From the NCBI RefSeq assembly GCF_027887165.1, contig NC_077232.1, positions 13,541,255-13,605,254 of the forward strand: a stretch of 64,000 nucleotides of DNA, written 5' to 3'. Shown here piece by piece: positions 1 through 11,866 of this stretch; the stretch's first letter is position 1; each line of letters opens with the position of its first letter. The stretch comes from Monodelphis domestica. Taxonomy: Eukaryota; Chordata; Mammalia; Didelphimorphia; Didelphidae. The translations under genes and the position numbers were made by a program. The notes beneath the pieces are model-generated. The model searched no databases, was not told where the DNA came from, and saw nothing but the letters and a program-made list of their open reading frames with translations.

Positions 1-360
1 AGCCATTCAATGGGAACTATATTGATGTTCCTTCTCTTCTAAGAATTGGACAGAGCCATTTTTCTATATTTAATGCTGACCTGGGCTGACAAAGTGCCTG
101 TCTCTGGTTTATTCATGATTAATTTATTGTATTTTCCAAAATATTAAGAAAAGGACTGTTGTAAGTCTCTAGGCTGAAATTGTTCCTGCCATTTTTCCCA
201 TTAACTGTATCCACTCCTCATTCAAAGGCATTTCCCATATGTTCAGCTGCGCCTTTCATATCATAGAACTATCAGAGTTCATTAGTTTCAACTTTGGTGA
301 GCTAAAACTGAAACAAACTCATCTGGCTTCCTATTTTTCAGAAAGAAGATCAACTCAAAA
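1..360 (+). repeat. Distal upstream segment of V2R copy A
   Basis: This segment aligns by eye with 34,330-34,690 upstream of copy D. Shared stretches include 'ctggtttactcatg', 'ctgaaattgttgctgccatt' and 'ccctatgttcagg'-like runs. It is the outermost part of the duplicated V2R unit. The next homologous sequence resumes near 4,866, so 361-4,865 is inserted material. No coding potential is seen. Confidence 0.6.
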
Positions 361-990
361 TGGCTTTTACATTTTATTTAGTTTATTTTTTACATAATTT
401 ATTTCCCCTATTATATTTAATAACAATTTTCAGCATATGATTTCTGACATAAGTCTGACATTTTCTCCCTCCCTTCCTTGCCTCTCCCCTCTCAGAGGTG
501 GTAATCAATTTGAGCTGAGACATACCTGTATTATTCGGCAAAATATCCTTCCATATTGGTCACTGTTGTAAGAAAATACTTATATTAAACCAAAATCCCC
601 AAATTAAAACATCAATAAACTAAAGGGGAAAATAGTATGCTTGGATCTGGATTCTGACTCCAGCTATTTTCATGCCCCTTTAAGTGAGATAATTTATCCT
701 CTTCTGTATCTTCCTTCCCTTTTTTGTCAATGCAATCTTCTTTTTCACCCCTTGATTTCTTTGAATACAATGCCATTCTAATCAACCTTCTCTTACAACA
801 TCAATCTATGTATATTCCTCCTCACTTCCCTCATAAAGATAGCAAGTTTAAGATAAGAATATTTTTTCCACATAGGAAGAGAAAAAAACAACTACTGTTT
901 GACTATCTTGAATCTCTAAATTTTGTCTTTCTTGTTTATATTTTTTAAGTTTCTTTAGAGAACTGTTAGGTCTAGTGTTTTCATTACAAA
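361..990 (-). mobile_element. L1 3'-end-like fragment and AT-rich filler
   Basis: Bases 361-540 resemble the L1 3' end also seen at 54,525-54,680: an AT-rich stretch, then a pyrimidine-rich 'ctccctcccttcc' block, then 'tgagacatacctg'. From about 700 to 990 I see only AT-rich sequence without a recognisable gene or repeat. The short open frame at 724-948 has no family features. Confidence 0.4.
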
Positions 991-2545
991 TGCTTAAAAA
1001 TCTTTTTAAAAAATAATTTATATAATCAATTTAGAACATTATTCCTTGGTTACAAGAATCACATTATTTCCATCCCTCCCCTTCCCCCACACTTCCAGCA
1101 GCCCACACGCAATTTCATTGGGTATCACCTGTTTCCTTGATCAGAACCTATTTCCATATTGTTGGTGTTTGCTTTAGGGTGTTCATTTCGAATCTACATC
1201 CCCAGCCGTATCCCCGACCCATGCTTTTGAGCAGTTGTTTTTCTTCTGTGTTTCTACTTCCACAGTTTTGACTGAAATTGGATAATGTTTTTTTTCTCAT
1301 AGATTCCTCCAAGTTGTTCAGGATCACTGCATTGTCCTTGATGGAGAAGTCCATTACATTTAATTGTACCACAGTGTATCAGTATCTATGTACAATGTTC
1401 TGGTTCTGCTCCTTTGGCTCTGTATCAATTCCTGGAGGTTGTTCCAGTTTGCATGAAATTCCTCCAGTTCATTATTCCTTTGAGCACAATAGTATTCCAT
1501 CACTAACATATAACACAATTTGTTCAGTCATTCCCCAATTGAAGGGCATCCCCTCATTTTCCATTTTTTTTTTGCCACCACAAAGAGCACAGCTACGAAT
1601 ATTTTTGTACATATCTTTTTCCTTATTAGCTCCTTGGGGTAGAAACCTGGCAGTGTTATGGTAGGATCAAAGGGTCTTTTAGAGCCCTTTGGGAATCGTT
1701 CTAAATTACCCTCCAGAATGGTTGGATCAATTCACAGCTCCATCAGCAATGCATTAATTTCCTGACTTTGCCTCATCCCCTCCAGCATTCATGACTTTCC
1801 TTTGCTGTCATCTTAGCCAGTCTGCTTAGGTGTGAGATGATACCTCAGAGTTGTTTTGGTTTGCATTTCTCTGTTTATAAGAGATTTAGAACACTTTTTC
1901 ATGTGCTTATTAATAGTTATGATTTCATTAACTGAAAATTGCCTATTGATCTCCTTTGCCCATGTATCAACTGGAGAATGGCTTGATTTTTTGTACAATT
2001 GGTTAAGCTTTTTTTAAATTTGAGTAATTAGACCTTTGTCAGAGGTTTTTGTTATGAAGATTGTTTCCCAATTTGTTGCTTCCCTTCTAATTTTGGTTAC
2101 TTTGGTTTTGTTTGTACAAAACCTTTTTAATTTGATGTTATCAAAATTATGGATTTTACATTTTTTCCTAGCTCTTGCTTGGTTTTAAAATCTTTCCTTT
2201 CCCAAAGATCTGACATGTATACTATTCTGTGTTTACCTAATTTGCTTATAGTTTCCTTCTTTATATTCAAGTCATTCAGCCTTTCTGACTTCATCTTGGT
2301 GTAGGGTGTGAGGTGTTGATCCAAACCTAATCTGTCCCATTATGTCTTCCAATTTTCCTAGCAGTTTTTATGAAATAGTGGGTTTTGGTCCTGAAAGCTG
2401 GGATCTTTGGGCTTGTCATAGACTGTCTTGCTGAGGTCACTTACACCAAGTCTGTTCCACTGATCCCCCTTTCTGTCTTTTAGCCTATACCAAATTATTT
2501 TGATGATCACTGTTTTATAGTATAGTTAGGGATGTTTAAAAATCT
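991..2545 (-). mobile_element. L1 fragment: 3' UTR and ORF2 C-terminus
   Basis: The sequence follows the L1 3' region at 60,045-61,540 closely, including the 'tggagaagtccattac' and 'ccccaattgaagggcatcccc' blocks. The minus strand at 1,813-1,998 encodes a peptide matching the ORF2 C-terminal region (KPSHSP-like start, INKHMKKCSKSL). Frameshifts and stops break ORF2 throughout, so this is a dead copy. It ends near 2,545, where similarity to L1 ORF2 stops. Confidence 0.85.
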
Positions 2546-3290
2546 TCTGTTTTATTGAATGATCATTTTCTCTACTTTACTCGACTTCCACTTGTTGGTG
2601 ATCATGAGGGAATTGCAGCACCACTCCTGTCTGCTAAGATGCTTCAAGAAAAACCAAACAGATTTTTTTCAACTCATAGAGCAGCCTCCTTGAACCACCT
2701 TCCTTAGTGAGGAAAGTCCAAAGAGCGAATTCTTGGTCCATTGCCTTTCCCACGGCTCCTTGGGATCATTCTCTTCCCATCATATCTCTTTGAGATTCTG
2801 CTCTGTTTTAAAGAAATCCAGTTCATTCAAACTCATCTCTCCAGTCATGTATTACCTAACCTATCAATAATCCTTTTTTTGCTTACTTTATTAACAAATA
2901 CTCATAATACTCTCCTTGATCTATTTTCCAGGTCACTTTTTTCAATGAGATATTTCATGTATTATTCTATTTTTCATTTTTTTGTTTTTATTTTATTGTT
3001 TCTTCATGTCTCATGAACTTGTTAGCTTCTACTTGGCTAATTCTATTTTTTAATTTTGAAGGAATTATTTTCATTCATTAGCTTTCAAACTACATTTATC
3101 ATCTGACCAGTCATACTTTTTAAGATACTCTGTTCTTCACTGGATTTTTTAATTTCTTTTTTATTTGACCCTTTTCAAGGAGTATTTTTCTTCTTGCATC
3201 TCTTTAATTTTGCTTATTTGTTTTTCCTCTACCTCCTCTACTATATTTTTGACATCAGATTAAGTTCTTTCAAATTGTGAGTTTTGCATG
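2546..3290 (-). mobile_element. Old L1 fragment, ORF1-side sequence
   Basis: From about 2,880 the sequence resembles the ORF1 coiled-coil region of the L1 at 15,540-15,720, for example 'ttttccaggtcac' followed by 'caatgagatatttcatg'. Bases 2,546-2,880 are not clearly identified and may be L1 leader or filler. The ORF2 body between this part and 2,545 is missing, so the element is internally deleted. Confidence 0.5.
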
Positions 3291-3857
3291 TAGCAGTGAG
3301 AGAAGCGGACAGCAGGTGGCGCCGGTCTCCTCAGACAGAAGACTGTCCAGTTCACAGACTTTGTTGACAGCCTCCTGTGCTGGGCCAGAAGAATGAACTT
3401 TTGTTTTGATCAATAGCGGAAAAGTTGCTGCAGGAGTTTTATTTTAAGTTAAGAAACTCTATAACAGAAGATTTGCTTTTAGAATTTTAGAATAGGTTAG
3501 TAAGACAGAAATTATTTACAGATAGTTAGGAAGTCAGGTTAGATCTAAATTCATTCAGACATGAAGACTTCCCTTGTGGGAAATAATTGGGATCAGGGTA
3601 TTAGTTGGAACTTTGTAGTTTAGGGAAATATATCTACCAATAATCAATATGCTCACTACCTTTCCTTTTCCTTCTCCTTTCCCTGCAATCTTTAGAGTTA
3701 AATAAACAGGTTTTCTATATCTTGTCTCCAGCAAATTTCCTCAGCTGTAAATCCAGTTGATTACCTCAAGGGACAACAATGGAATCTCCTAATAAGTAAG
3801 CCTACCAATAAGTATCAATACCAATGAATATCAGGATCAATATTCCCCATAACCATG
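3291..3857 (+). mobile_element. Possible LTR inserted in L1
   Basis: This block differs from the L1 on both sides. It begins TG, ends CA, is GC-richer at its start ('gcaggtggcgccgg') and has a poly(A) signal AATAAA at 3,701-3,706 toward its 3' half. That layout fits a solo LTR. I could not define a target-site duplication, so the edges and class are uncertain. Confidence 0.4.
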
Positions 3858-4865
3858 GTTAGGTGTTGTTTTAAAAATATTTTCCCAATATTTTTCTTGA
3901 CTTTTATTTTCATTTTAGAGATGGGCTCTGTTCTTATACTAGAGGGAGCACTGCCTTAAACTTCAGTTTTTACTCACTGCTACCCTCCGCTTTAGTTCCT
4001 TTTCCCTGCAAGTTTCAGTTCTTCTAAGGTGTCATGAAAGCTTGTGGACTGGCAGCTCTGAAAGCCACTTCCCACTGCTGAGTCCATCTACCTCAAGTTC
4101 CACTGATGGCTTATGGGCTTTAGACCTTATGAGTTAAAATTATGGTGGGGGTCAGGATTTTGCTATTCATTTGGGCAGTGACTTTAGGGCTTGCTGTAGG
4201 CTTAAACTGGCCAGGGACACTGAGGACTGTCTTGTGCTGGGGTCGAATTCCTCATTGTTATATCAGACAGGAGCTCTGGGTCTGCCCTTCAGCTTGAAGC
4301 AGCTGGGTGTGCTATGGACTTTCTAGAGCTGGTGTTCCAGGCCTTACTGCAGTCTTAGGCAGGGGCTCTGGGCCACCCCTTCTGCTTGCACCAGCCACAT
4401 GTGTTATATTAGACCTTGGGACCTCATTGCAGGCTTGTGCTAAGACTGAGATCTTCAAGAGGTGGGAACAGAAATGCTTTGCTTTTGGCTTCAGCAGCAT
4501 CTTAAGGGTCTTGAAGTTGTCTTGGGAGCAGGTTGAGATCCTTGAGAAGTAGGGGTGGAGTTGGAGGGGAATTATTGTTGTCTTGTGCCTGTGCTCCTTG
4601 GTGTGGCCTTGCTAGGGAGAAGGCTCCCTTTCTAGCCCCCAAAGAAACCCATGCTTTCTGTCTAACTTCCCTGTTGTTTTCTTCAGGAAAATGGCTTTAT
4701 TCTATCTCATTGTTGCTTCTATCATTCCAGTATTAATTTTGAAGCATTATTTTGCGATTGGTTGGAGAGGATTTTCATTAAGGTTTCAGCATTCCTCACT
4801 GCTACTTCACCATTTTGGCTCCATCTTTAGACTTTTTATTTTCAAAATATTAAAAAATATTTTCT
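3858..4865 (-). mobile_element. L1 5'-leader-like fragment
   Basis: This GC-richer tract ends with 'cattttggctccatcttt' near 4,810, similar in style to the 'gccgccatcttgacc' block that ends the L1 at 16,866 on the same strand. It is probably the 5' untranslated region of the L1 that begins at 991. The short open frames at 4,307-4,736 are chance frames in this GC-richer DNA. Confidence 0.5.
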
Positions 4866-5900
4866 TTTATTGAAAAAATCAGTATAGTATAAAAAAATAC
4901 AGAAGACCAAATTTTGTCTATAGGTCCTCACTTGAACCCTTGTACTTATCTTTTGTCAACATCTACTTTAGACTGAAGTCAAATCATTTTGTCATCTCCC
5001 AATGTTGCTTTTCAGAGCAAGAAATCAACCTGCATTTAATTGTCAAATATTGTGTGCAAAGCCCTGAGCTAGCACTGTGGATAAAACCATAGTTCATGCT
5101 CTACTTTAACTGTAGCTAATTCTGGGTTTGGAATGACATTGGTCTGAAGTAGTTAATTCAGGCAGCGTCCCAACCCTGACTTGATAAAACATTGCAAAGT
5201 CAACTCCAAGTCCTTTATCAAAAGGGTGAAATTTTAAAAACACATTGTTGTTGCTTTAATCGTTTTTACCAGATGGAAAGTTATAATAACGAAGGCTTAT
5301 TAAGGAAACCAGGATAGTCGTCATTCCTTATATGTATGGGTAAAATACAAGAAGGATGGATGACATGGAAAATATTGGCCTTAAGTGATGAAACATTAGT
5401 GTGCTCAATTGTTAGATTTATGTTTTTCAGAGAAATTAGGGAATTTCTTCAGGACAAGTGGTGGCACCACATTGGAAAATCAGGGGGAAGACTGAGATAA
5501 GACTCTCCCAGAATGGGCAGGCATATTTGGGTTGCGATCAAAATCTATGGAGGAAAAATCCAGAGCGAAGAGACCGTCATGTTCTTGGAGTGTTGTGAAC
5601 CTTGATTTTGTGTCAACAAAAACTTGACACAGAATCAGGATTTGATGAATGCCTGGAGGCAAAAATATACCTCAAATATATCCTGTAATGTTTGTCTTTT
5701 GCCTTTGTCATAAAGAGACACTTGGCTAATGGCTTAAAATATGATTTTGCAAGTGTGAGGGACCAGGCAAAACTTGAGCATTTATTAGAAAAGAAAAAAC
5801 ATTGATGACAAAGAATATGTCTATAGATGCATGGACAAAGACCCTCAGTCACCTAAGACTCCCTTGCTCCTTAAATCTTTATAAATTTTGGGTATTTGCC
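4866..5900 (+). promoter_or_regulatory. Upstream region of V2R copy A
   Basis: About 900 bp aligns with the upstream regions of copies B, C and D, for example 'agggtgaaattttaaaaa' near 5,224 with 35,070 and 'tctcccagaatgggcagg' near 5,504 with 41,940. Compared with B, C, D and E, the stretch carrying the TATA-like block is missing between about 5,740 and 5,755. Copy A may therefore lack its core promoter. No coding sequence is seen. Confidence 0.65.
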
Positions 5901-6130
5901 ATGGGCTTGGATAAACTGGGGCTCTCTTTGTCTAGATTACTTGTGATCCTGCTGTTTCAGTTTTCTTTTTCTGAGAAGCATGCTTGTCACTTCGAAAGAG
6001 ATGACAGTTCCACATATAGAAAGGAAGGGAGCCTGGTCACAGGGGGTTTCTTCTTATTTCTGAAGGCTGAGACTCATATTGACAAGTCCTACTTCACTTA
6101 TTCTCCAAATTGAAGTACTGAAGATACAAA
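5901..6130 (+). pseudogene. V2R copy A, exon 1 (nonsense)
   Basis: This is exon 1 of a vomeronasal type-2 receptor-like gene. In intact V2Rs the product is a class C GPCR on vomeronasal neurons. The start is the ATG in 'gccatggg', shared by all five copies. The peptide begins MGLDKLGLSLSRLLVILL, a signal peptide, followed by a conserved segment with one cysteine (HACHFERDD). Four codons present after the signal in E are missing here. A TGA at 6,111-6,113 replaces the tryptophan codon found at 49,550 in E, six codons before the exon end. The donor (GTAAGT at 6,131) and phase are otherwise right. Exon 2 has been deleted, so this copy is dead. Confidence 0.8.
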
Positions 6131-6885
6131 GTAAGTTGCTATTTCTGAGTTTTTCCCATGGTCTGGTGAAATACAGCTATCCATATTTCAGACGGATTGA
6201 CCTTCTCAGGAGAATTGTTGTGTTTTTTGGCCTCACGACTTTGGTTAAAGCAAAGACTTTGATTAGGAAAGATCTAGAAAATTATTATTCAGGAAGCTGA
6301 AAAATTCATAGGATTTATCATTTTACAGCACAGGAAGCAGACAAATAAAAACTATGGGATATGAAAATATGAACAGTCACAAATCCATCCTTACAGATGG
6401 AAGCAACTCCCCTAGGTCACAGGTAAGGAAGACATGTCAGGGAGGGAATACACTCAAAGATGGGACTCGGGTGGCAAAATGATATTCTCCAAGAATTCTC
6501 TTGGTTGAGCAAGGGTTATTGTTCCCAACTATGGAAGACAATATTCCTTATGAGACCCAGACTCTTGAAGATGTTCTTAGATCAGTTATTTATGTCATGT
6601 TTGGATGAAGTTTGGGTAGACTAAAGAATCCAACATTATTTAAGATAGCAGAAAAGAAAAATAATTCAGAATCCTACTCTTGGTCCAGAGTTTTATTCAG
6701 TCAAAGGCTTCAGGATTTATTGCCTGAAAGAGATTAAATAGTGGGAAAAAACATTTATCTTTGCCTCAGCTTTTAGGCTTTAAGACAGTTTAGTCTGTTA
6801 TTTCATATAGAAGTTCTATTATTATAACTATAACAACAATGCAATGTGGAGAAATGTGAGAGGTTTATAAAAGGTTGGGCTGGAG
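6131..6885 (+). other. Intron 1 of V2R copy A, first part
   Basis: Aligns with the start of intron 1 in B (18,865-19,620), D and E, for example 'gcctcacgactttggttaaagcaaag' matched near 18,960. It is noncoding. An LTR follows at 6,886. Confidence 0.65.
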
Positions 6886-7581
6886 TATTTAAGAATAGAG
6901 TCACCAGGAATTTAATTAATTCCAAAGAGATTTATTTTAACAATTTAATTATAAAATATAGGAAGAGTGAAAGTAAGAAAATCAGACAGAGAATAGGGTA
7001 AGATATCTAGCCTAAGCACTAAGTATTTTCTCCAATCCCTGGCTCAATCCAAGCAGAGATAATTAGTCCTTAGCCAGAGGGGCCTCAGCCTTGAGCTGAG
7101 GACCTGGGGATGCAGGGAGCCTCTCTCAAGGGGCAGGTCTCTCATGAGGCTGGTCTCTTCAAAAACCCAGAAAAGGAGTCATCACTTTCACTCACCACGT
7201 GTCAGTCCAAAGGGAGAGATTTAAGAACAGTCACTCCAAATCCAAGGTCTCATAAGCAGATTCTTCACCAGCCTTCAACTCGAACTCCAAACTCCAGAAG
7301 AACTCCTCACATGAAGTTGTAATTTCTTTTAAAAGACACTTCTTTTGCATCACTTCCTGTGTCTTCCTCCACTTTTACTTCTACCAATTACAACTAATTC
7401 TTTGCTTAGGACTGCCCAGGGGACAGTCAGTCCATTCTGATTCCTCACTCGCTATGACACAGGTGGATCACAGATCTCCCTCACTCAAGTGTAAATAGGT
7501 GTTTACACTTCTTGTGATTGGGCAGAGGAGAATTAATTTAATCTTCACAAGCAGGGGAGAGTTAAATTTAATCTCCACACC
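6886..7581 (-). mobile_element. Solo LTR in intron 1 of copy A
   Basis: This block interrupts intron 1: homology to B stops near 6,830-6,880 and resumes near 7,600. Read on the minus strand it starts TGTGGAGATTAAATTT, carries AATAAA near its 3' end (rc of 6,930-6,936) and ends in CA. The terminal motif 'aggggagagttaaatttaatct' recurs in a decayed form at 23,630-23,670 in copy B. No internal retroviral genes or clean target duplication are visible. Confidence 0.6.
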
Positions 7582-8895
7582 AACCTGTATCTAAAATCTC
7601 AATCAATACAAAGTTTATAGTGACCAAAATGCCATGTATTTTAGTTTGTTTGAAAAATGTATGAATTCTATTAAGTTTTCACCACTTCTATGCCTATACA
7701 TGTCCTACAATGTGTAGGGCTCCTTTTGGTATATAGGACAGTTTCACTGGATCAAAGAATCTCACCCTTAGGTGTTGCCATGAATGATGGATTAAAAAAA
7801 TAAAAATGACTGTGATCTCAAAAATTGTGTCATTTACTATCACAGCAGTGTTATCTATATTGTAGAGTATATTTGTGCAGAAAATTTATCTTCTGAATAA
7901 TGTGAATGCTCTTTTTGAACTTTTTGATATCAGGTTTAGAGAAATTTGTCTCATTTTCCTTTCTATTCTTTCCTTTCCTACTCTTTCTCAATCCTTTGAT
8001 GGTCTAGAAATGTTAGGAAAGGATGTAATAGATCTGATTTTGCATTTGTCATTAGAAGGTTATAAAATGTCAGAGATAATGAAATGCCATTGTGTTCTCT
8101 TCTAGAATATCTCCAAGTTGAAGTGTATGAAATGAGCACTATTTCTTTTTCCTCCCCTGGGTCTTACCTTCAAAGCAGGTGGAATTTTCCTGCTTGCCTT
8201 TACAGATTTTTTGAACAACATCCCCATGAATGGAATCCAAATTGATTTACTTGCATCTCATACATGGAGTCTCATTTTTTTTCATGGCATCTTTAAACAG
8301 GCTTTTCATCATATCTAGGAGATGGTCTCATGGATCTTTATCACCTGAAATCTTTTGGTTGCTTTAAAGCTAATCTTGAATGGCACTTGCTAAAAGAAGT
8401 TTAAGCTGAGCCTTCCAGTTACAGTTACAAAACCCAGAAATTTCTTTGTATCTCTATTTGTGTTTCTATTTTCTATTATTATTGTGTGTTGTTTCTTAAT
8501 AATCAAATTTAAGCAAGAAGTATCCATTTCTCTGTTTTTATCCCCAGCAGTCAGAATAATGATTGGCACATCAAAGGGGAGTTTTAAAAACATATTTAAT
8601 GAATAAATAAATGACAAAAGAAGACCCAAAATATTATAGTCTGAGGGCACTAACAATTTTATATTATGTCATCTCAATCAGATTCTCTCTGCTCTAAGTC
8701 AATGTGTAATGTTTCCTATTTGATTTTCTATTCATCTTTCCACAACAGCTTTCCACAAAACTTCACATTCATTTGCAAAATTCTAAAATCCCCTCATTCA
8801 CTTCATTCTCAGTTGAAGATATTAATCATAAAATTTACTGAGAAAACAGAAGTCAGGAGTTTTAACATCATCAACTTACAAATTAGAATAATTTG
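7582..8895 (+). other. Intron 1 of V2R copy A, remaining part
   Basis: Segments align in order with intron 1 of the other copies: 7,770-8,150 with 43,370-43,760, 8,200-8,660 with 45,355-45,775, and 8,660-8,840 with 22,080-22,210. Large pieces between these are deleted. Instead of exon 2, the sequence then jumps to a block like intron 2 of copy B (23,745 on). No coding sequence remains. Confidence 0.65.
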
Positions 8896-10900
8896 AGGAT
8901 AAGAGGAAAAAAAGAACAAAACCAATAATTGCTAGATGCATTGACAAAAGCCAATTAGGGGGCAGTCCCCTTTGGAATGGAAGTATACATACAAATAAAT
9001 GTTTAATCAACCACACCCCAAAGTTCATTCTTGATCTTCTCATGCAGCTTGTGGTCTGGTGGCAACTTCATGGTGTCTTCTCCAAACAGTTTCTGGATTC
9101 AGAGAGGTAGCATGTTTCTTAACCTAAAATACTCTCAAAAGAAATTTAAACTTTGCATTTTAAAATAATAATATTTTTATATTCCCCCATTAAGGGGGTG
9201 ATTGAAAAACACAGGATCACTTGGGGATGCATGGCTGAGTTATGAGGTTTATGAATCAATTGGAAAGAGAAATTAAAAAGACATCAGAAAAATCCAAATA
9301 AAAAAAGAAAATTTCTGGATGAAAATATAGACTATCAAAGTCTTATGTGTAAAAATTCTAAGTAAAGGAAAAATAAATCTATAACAGGTCCTTGAATCAG
9401 GGCCCAATTAAACTGATCTAAGCAATGATGCATTTACCCAGTCAGTAGCCAGGACCACAGAAAGTTTGCCACACTATGAAAAGACAGAAAAGGGATGAGA
9501 TTATAGGATCCAAGTAGGAGCCAAGTTTGGGATACTCGTCTGTAAGTATTTTTAGTGCGATTGTGGATACAAGGAAGGCCTATGTCTTAATGTATGTTAA
9601 ACATTGCAACCTTGAATCTTCACACTAGGTTCAAGTACTCTGTATTGCCTTAGAAGTGCATCAATCCATCCTGGATTGGTTTAGCTTTGCCCCTATGCAA
9701 TGGCTCTTTTGTGTATATCTTGTCCTGGAATCAGACAGAATCATTAAGCAAAGGCCCATAATTTTTTAAAAACAATTAGTGGCATCATTTTTATAGTCCC
9801 AAGCTTTTGGGGCATGCATTGACATTATAGCAAATGTATTTTAAACTTATGTTACTGCAAAATCAAAAAGTTAAAGAAAATCTTAGTACTGTTGACATGT
9901 GCTTGAAATATACAAAGGAGAGAAAAAATAAAAAAAATGAAGTAACATTTTGCACATGCATGAAAAATATAATAAAAGAGTTTTTAAAAATTCAAAAATG
10001 TAGCTTTTAATCATTGACACAGTGTTAGCTAAGAAAATATAGAATACAAGGCTTTCATACCAAAAATGAGATCCATTTCTTCTTCATATCTGGCCATGAT
10101 CTACTGTGAGTTCAAGCAAATGAATCGAATAGTAGTATAAATATATAGTTGTCAGTATCCCCCAAATTCTCAATAGTTCAGTTAATTACAATAGCAAACA
10201 AACACACTATCATATTTCACATAAGTTGCTCTATGGCATTTTTAAAAGCCTATGAATTGATAGATATTTGTCACAATTTTTACAAACATAGCAAATCTTT
10301 CAACCTTGGTAAACATTTTCAAACAAAGTAAAACTTATTTTGGGTTTAGAACATCATCAAGAAATCTAGATATCATTCTGGTGGAAGTTAAGTAGTGAGC
10401 TGAAGAGTTACAAATGAGACATGCTCCCCTTTTTTGGGGGGGAGGCTTCTAGGGTACAATGCCCTGGGATTAACTGCCCAGCTTCCATTCACATTCTTAT
10501 AAATGCGGAAGGATGGGGGTTAAATTTGTATTTCACTTCAGCTGTTAAAATGAGCCTTACCTCGTGGTATGCAAAATGACCAGAGATTGTGAAGAAAAAT
10601 TCTAAAAATCATGTCTAAAGAACCCTTAAAATCGATTTGAGATGTTTAGCTCATTTATTTTCCAAAGGTTGTTGTAACAATTTTCTGATGGAGTCCATCT
10701 ATCCTCTATGTGACAGTTTAAAATCAAAAATAGAAAAGCTGTTTTTATATGGGTGTACTCAAAAATATTTGTTCAGTAGAGTAATAGGGGAAAAGCAACA
10801 GAATTTAACAGTAGTTAAAAACCCAGTACATTAAAATGATTCAGTATAACAGAATAGTTTTGAATGCAGTAATATATGAACTTAAAATTACAAAGTTAAA
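8896..10900. repeat. Unclassified repeat-like AT-rich stretch
   Basis: Bases 8,920-9,100 match 23,790-23,940 in copy B intron 2, including 'ttagggggcagtcccctttg' and 'cttcattct...tcttcttgatgcag'-type blocks. This is either shared V2R intron 2 sequence or an older repeat carried by both. The rest, to about 10,900, is AT-rich with no recognised gene, RNA or repeat family. The open frames at 10,149 and 10,637 look random. Confidence 0.45.
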
Positions 10901-11013
10901 TCTTAAACAAAACAATCAGCACAATGCAATAGAATACAGAGATTTTTATAAAACATTGTAGTCCAAAATGCCTTAAAAATATAACCTCCAGCCTCTTTAA
11001 AGTTCCTTGGGGT

Positions 11014-11196
11014 TTTTTGCCTATTTAGATGCCTATTGTCCGAAGGCAGAAGATTCGTAATGGCTAGGCAATGAAGGTTAAATGACCCGTCCAGGGCCAC
11101 ACTGCCAGAAAGTGTCTGAGGCCAGATTCCAACCAAGGACCTCCGTCTCTAGGCCTGGCTCTCAATTTACTGAGCCACTGAACTGCTTCCCCATAA
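11014..11196 (-). mobile_element. tRNA-type SINE, diverged
   Basis: Minus-strand SINE. It shares the body of the SINE at 43,920-44,121: 'gccacactgccagaaagtgtctgaggcc' compared with 'gtcacacagctggaaagtgtctgaggcc', then 'tctaggcctggctctc' and 'gagccactgaactgc'. These are transcribed by RNA polymerase III and moved by L1 machinery. It is more decayed than the copy in D. Confidence 0.75.
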
Positions 11197-11289
11197 TGAG
11201 GAATCTCAAATTTGGCTAAAGAGTTGCAGGGAGCTGAATTTTCCCCCTGGAACACAGGTGAAATAAATGAAAGGATTAATGCAGTCAAA

Positions 11290-11866
11290 AGATATCCTTT
11301 TAAAGTAGACATGCTTTAAATTCCTGTTTGGAAAAGCCTCTACATTCTTTTCTTTCTTTCTTATTTTAATAGGTATTACCAGAGGAGGGTTGTTATAGTG
11401 AATTCCCTATGAAGGAATATAATGTAAAGATCATCCTTCCCCAACATTTGTGGAAACATAATGATGTTGGGTCACATAGTAGCATAGCAGTAAGTGACAA
11501 AGTGTTAGCATACTCCATTGTTATATCATCTTGTTTTGAGGAATTAGAAAATGCATGTAGGGTAAGTGGTGGTCCCATGATGGGAAATTGATGGGAAGAT
11601 TGAGGTAAGACTCTTTCAGAAAGGTTGGGTATATCTGGGTTGTGATCAAAATTTATGGACGAAAAACCAAAAGTGAGCACATTATTGATTTCTTGGTGTG
11701 TTAAGATTATTGTCATTCATGTAAAGAAAACTTGGCACAGAATCAATCAGGTCCTGATGAATATATAATTCCAGTTGATTATAAAATTTTGACTTTTGTC
11801 TAGTGAGGATGAGAGTAAAGAGCCAAAGTGGACCCCAATTAATGTATGGCAGTTTGTAAGAGAAGA
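11290..11866 (+). promoter_or_regulatory. Distal upstream region of V2R copy B
   Basis: Aligns with 5,280-5,720 in A and 35,100-35,320 plus 41,933-42,220 in D, for example 'ttaataggtattaccagaggaggg' near 11,368 with 35,102. The last part (about 11,807-11,880) matches copy D in the opposite orientation. The upstream region is cut here by an ERV and resumes at 17,564. Confidence 0.6.

Noticed and set aside
4307..4736. Overlapping open frames in a GC-richer stretch
   Set aside because: They fall in L1 leader sequence on both strands, a common source of spurious frames.
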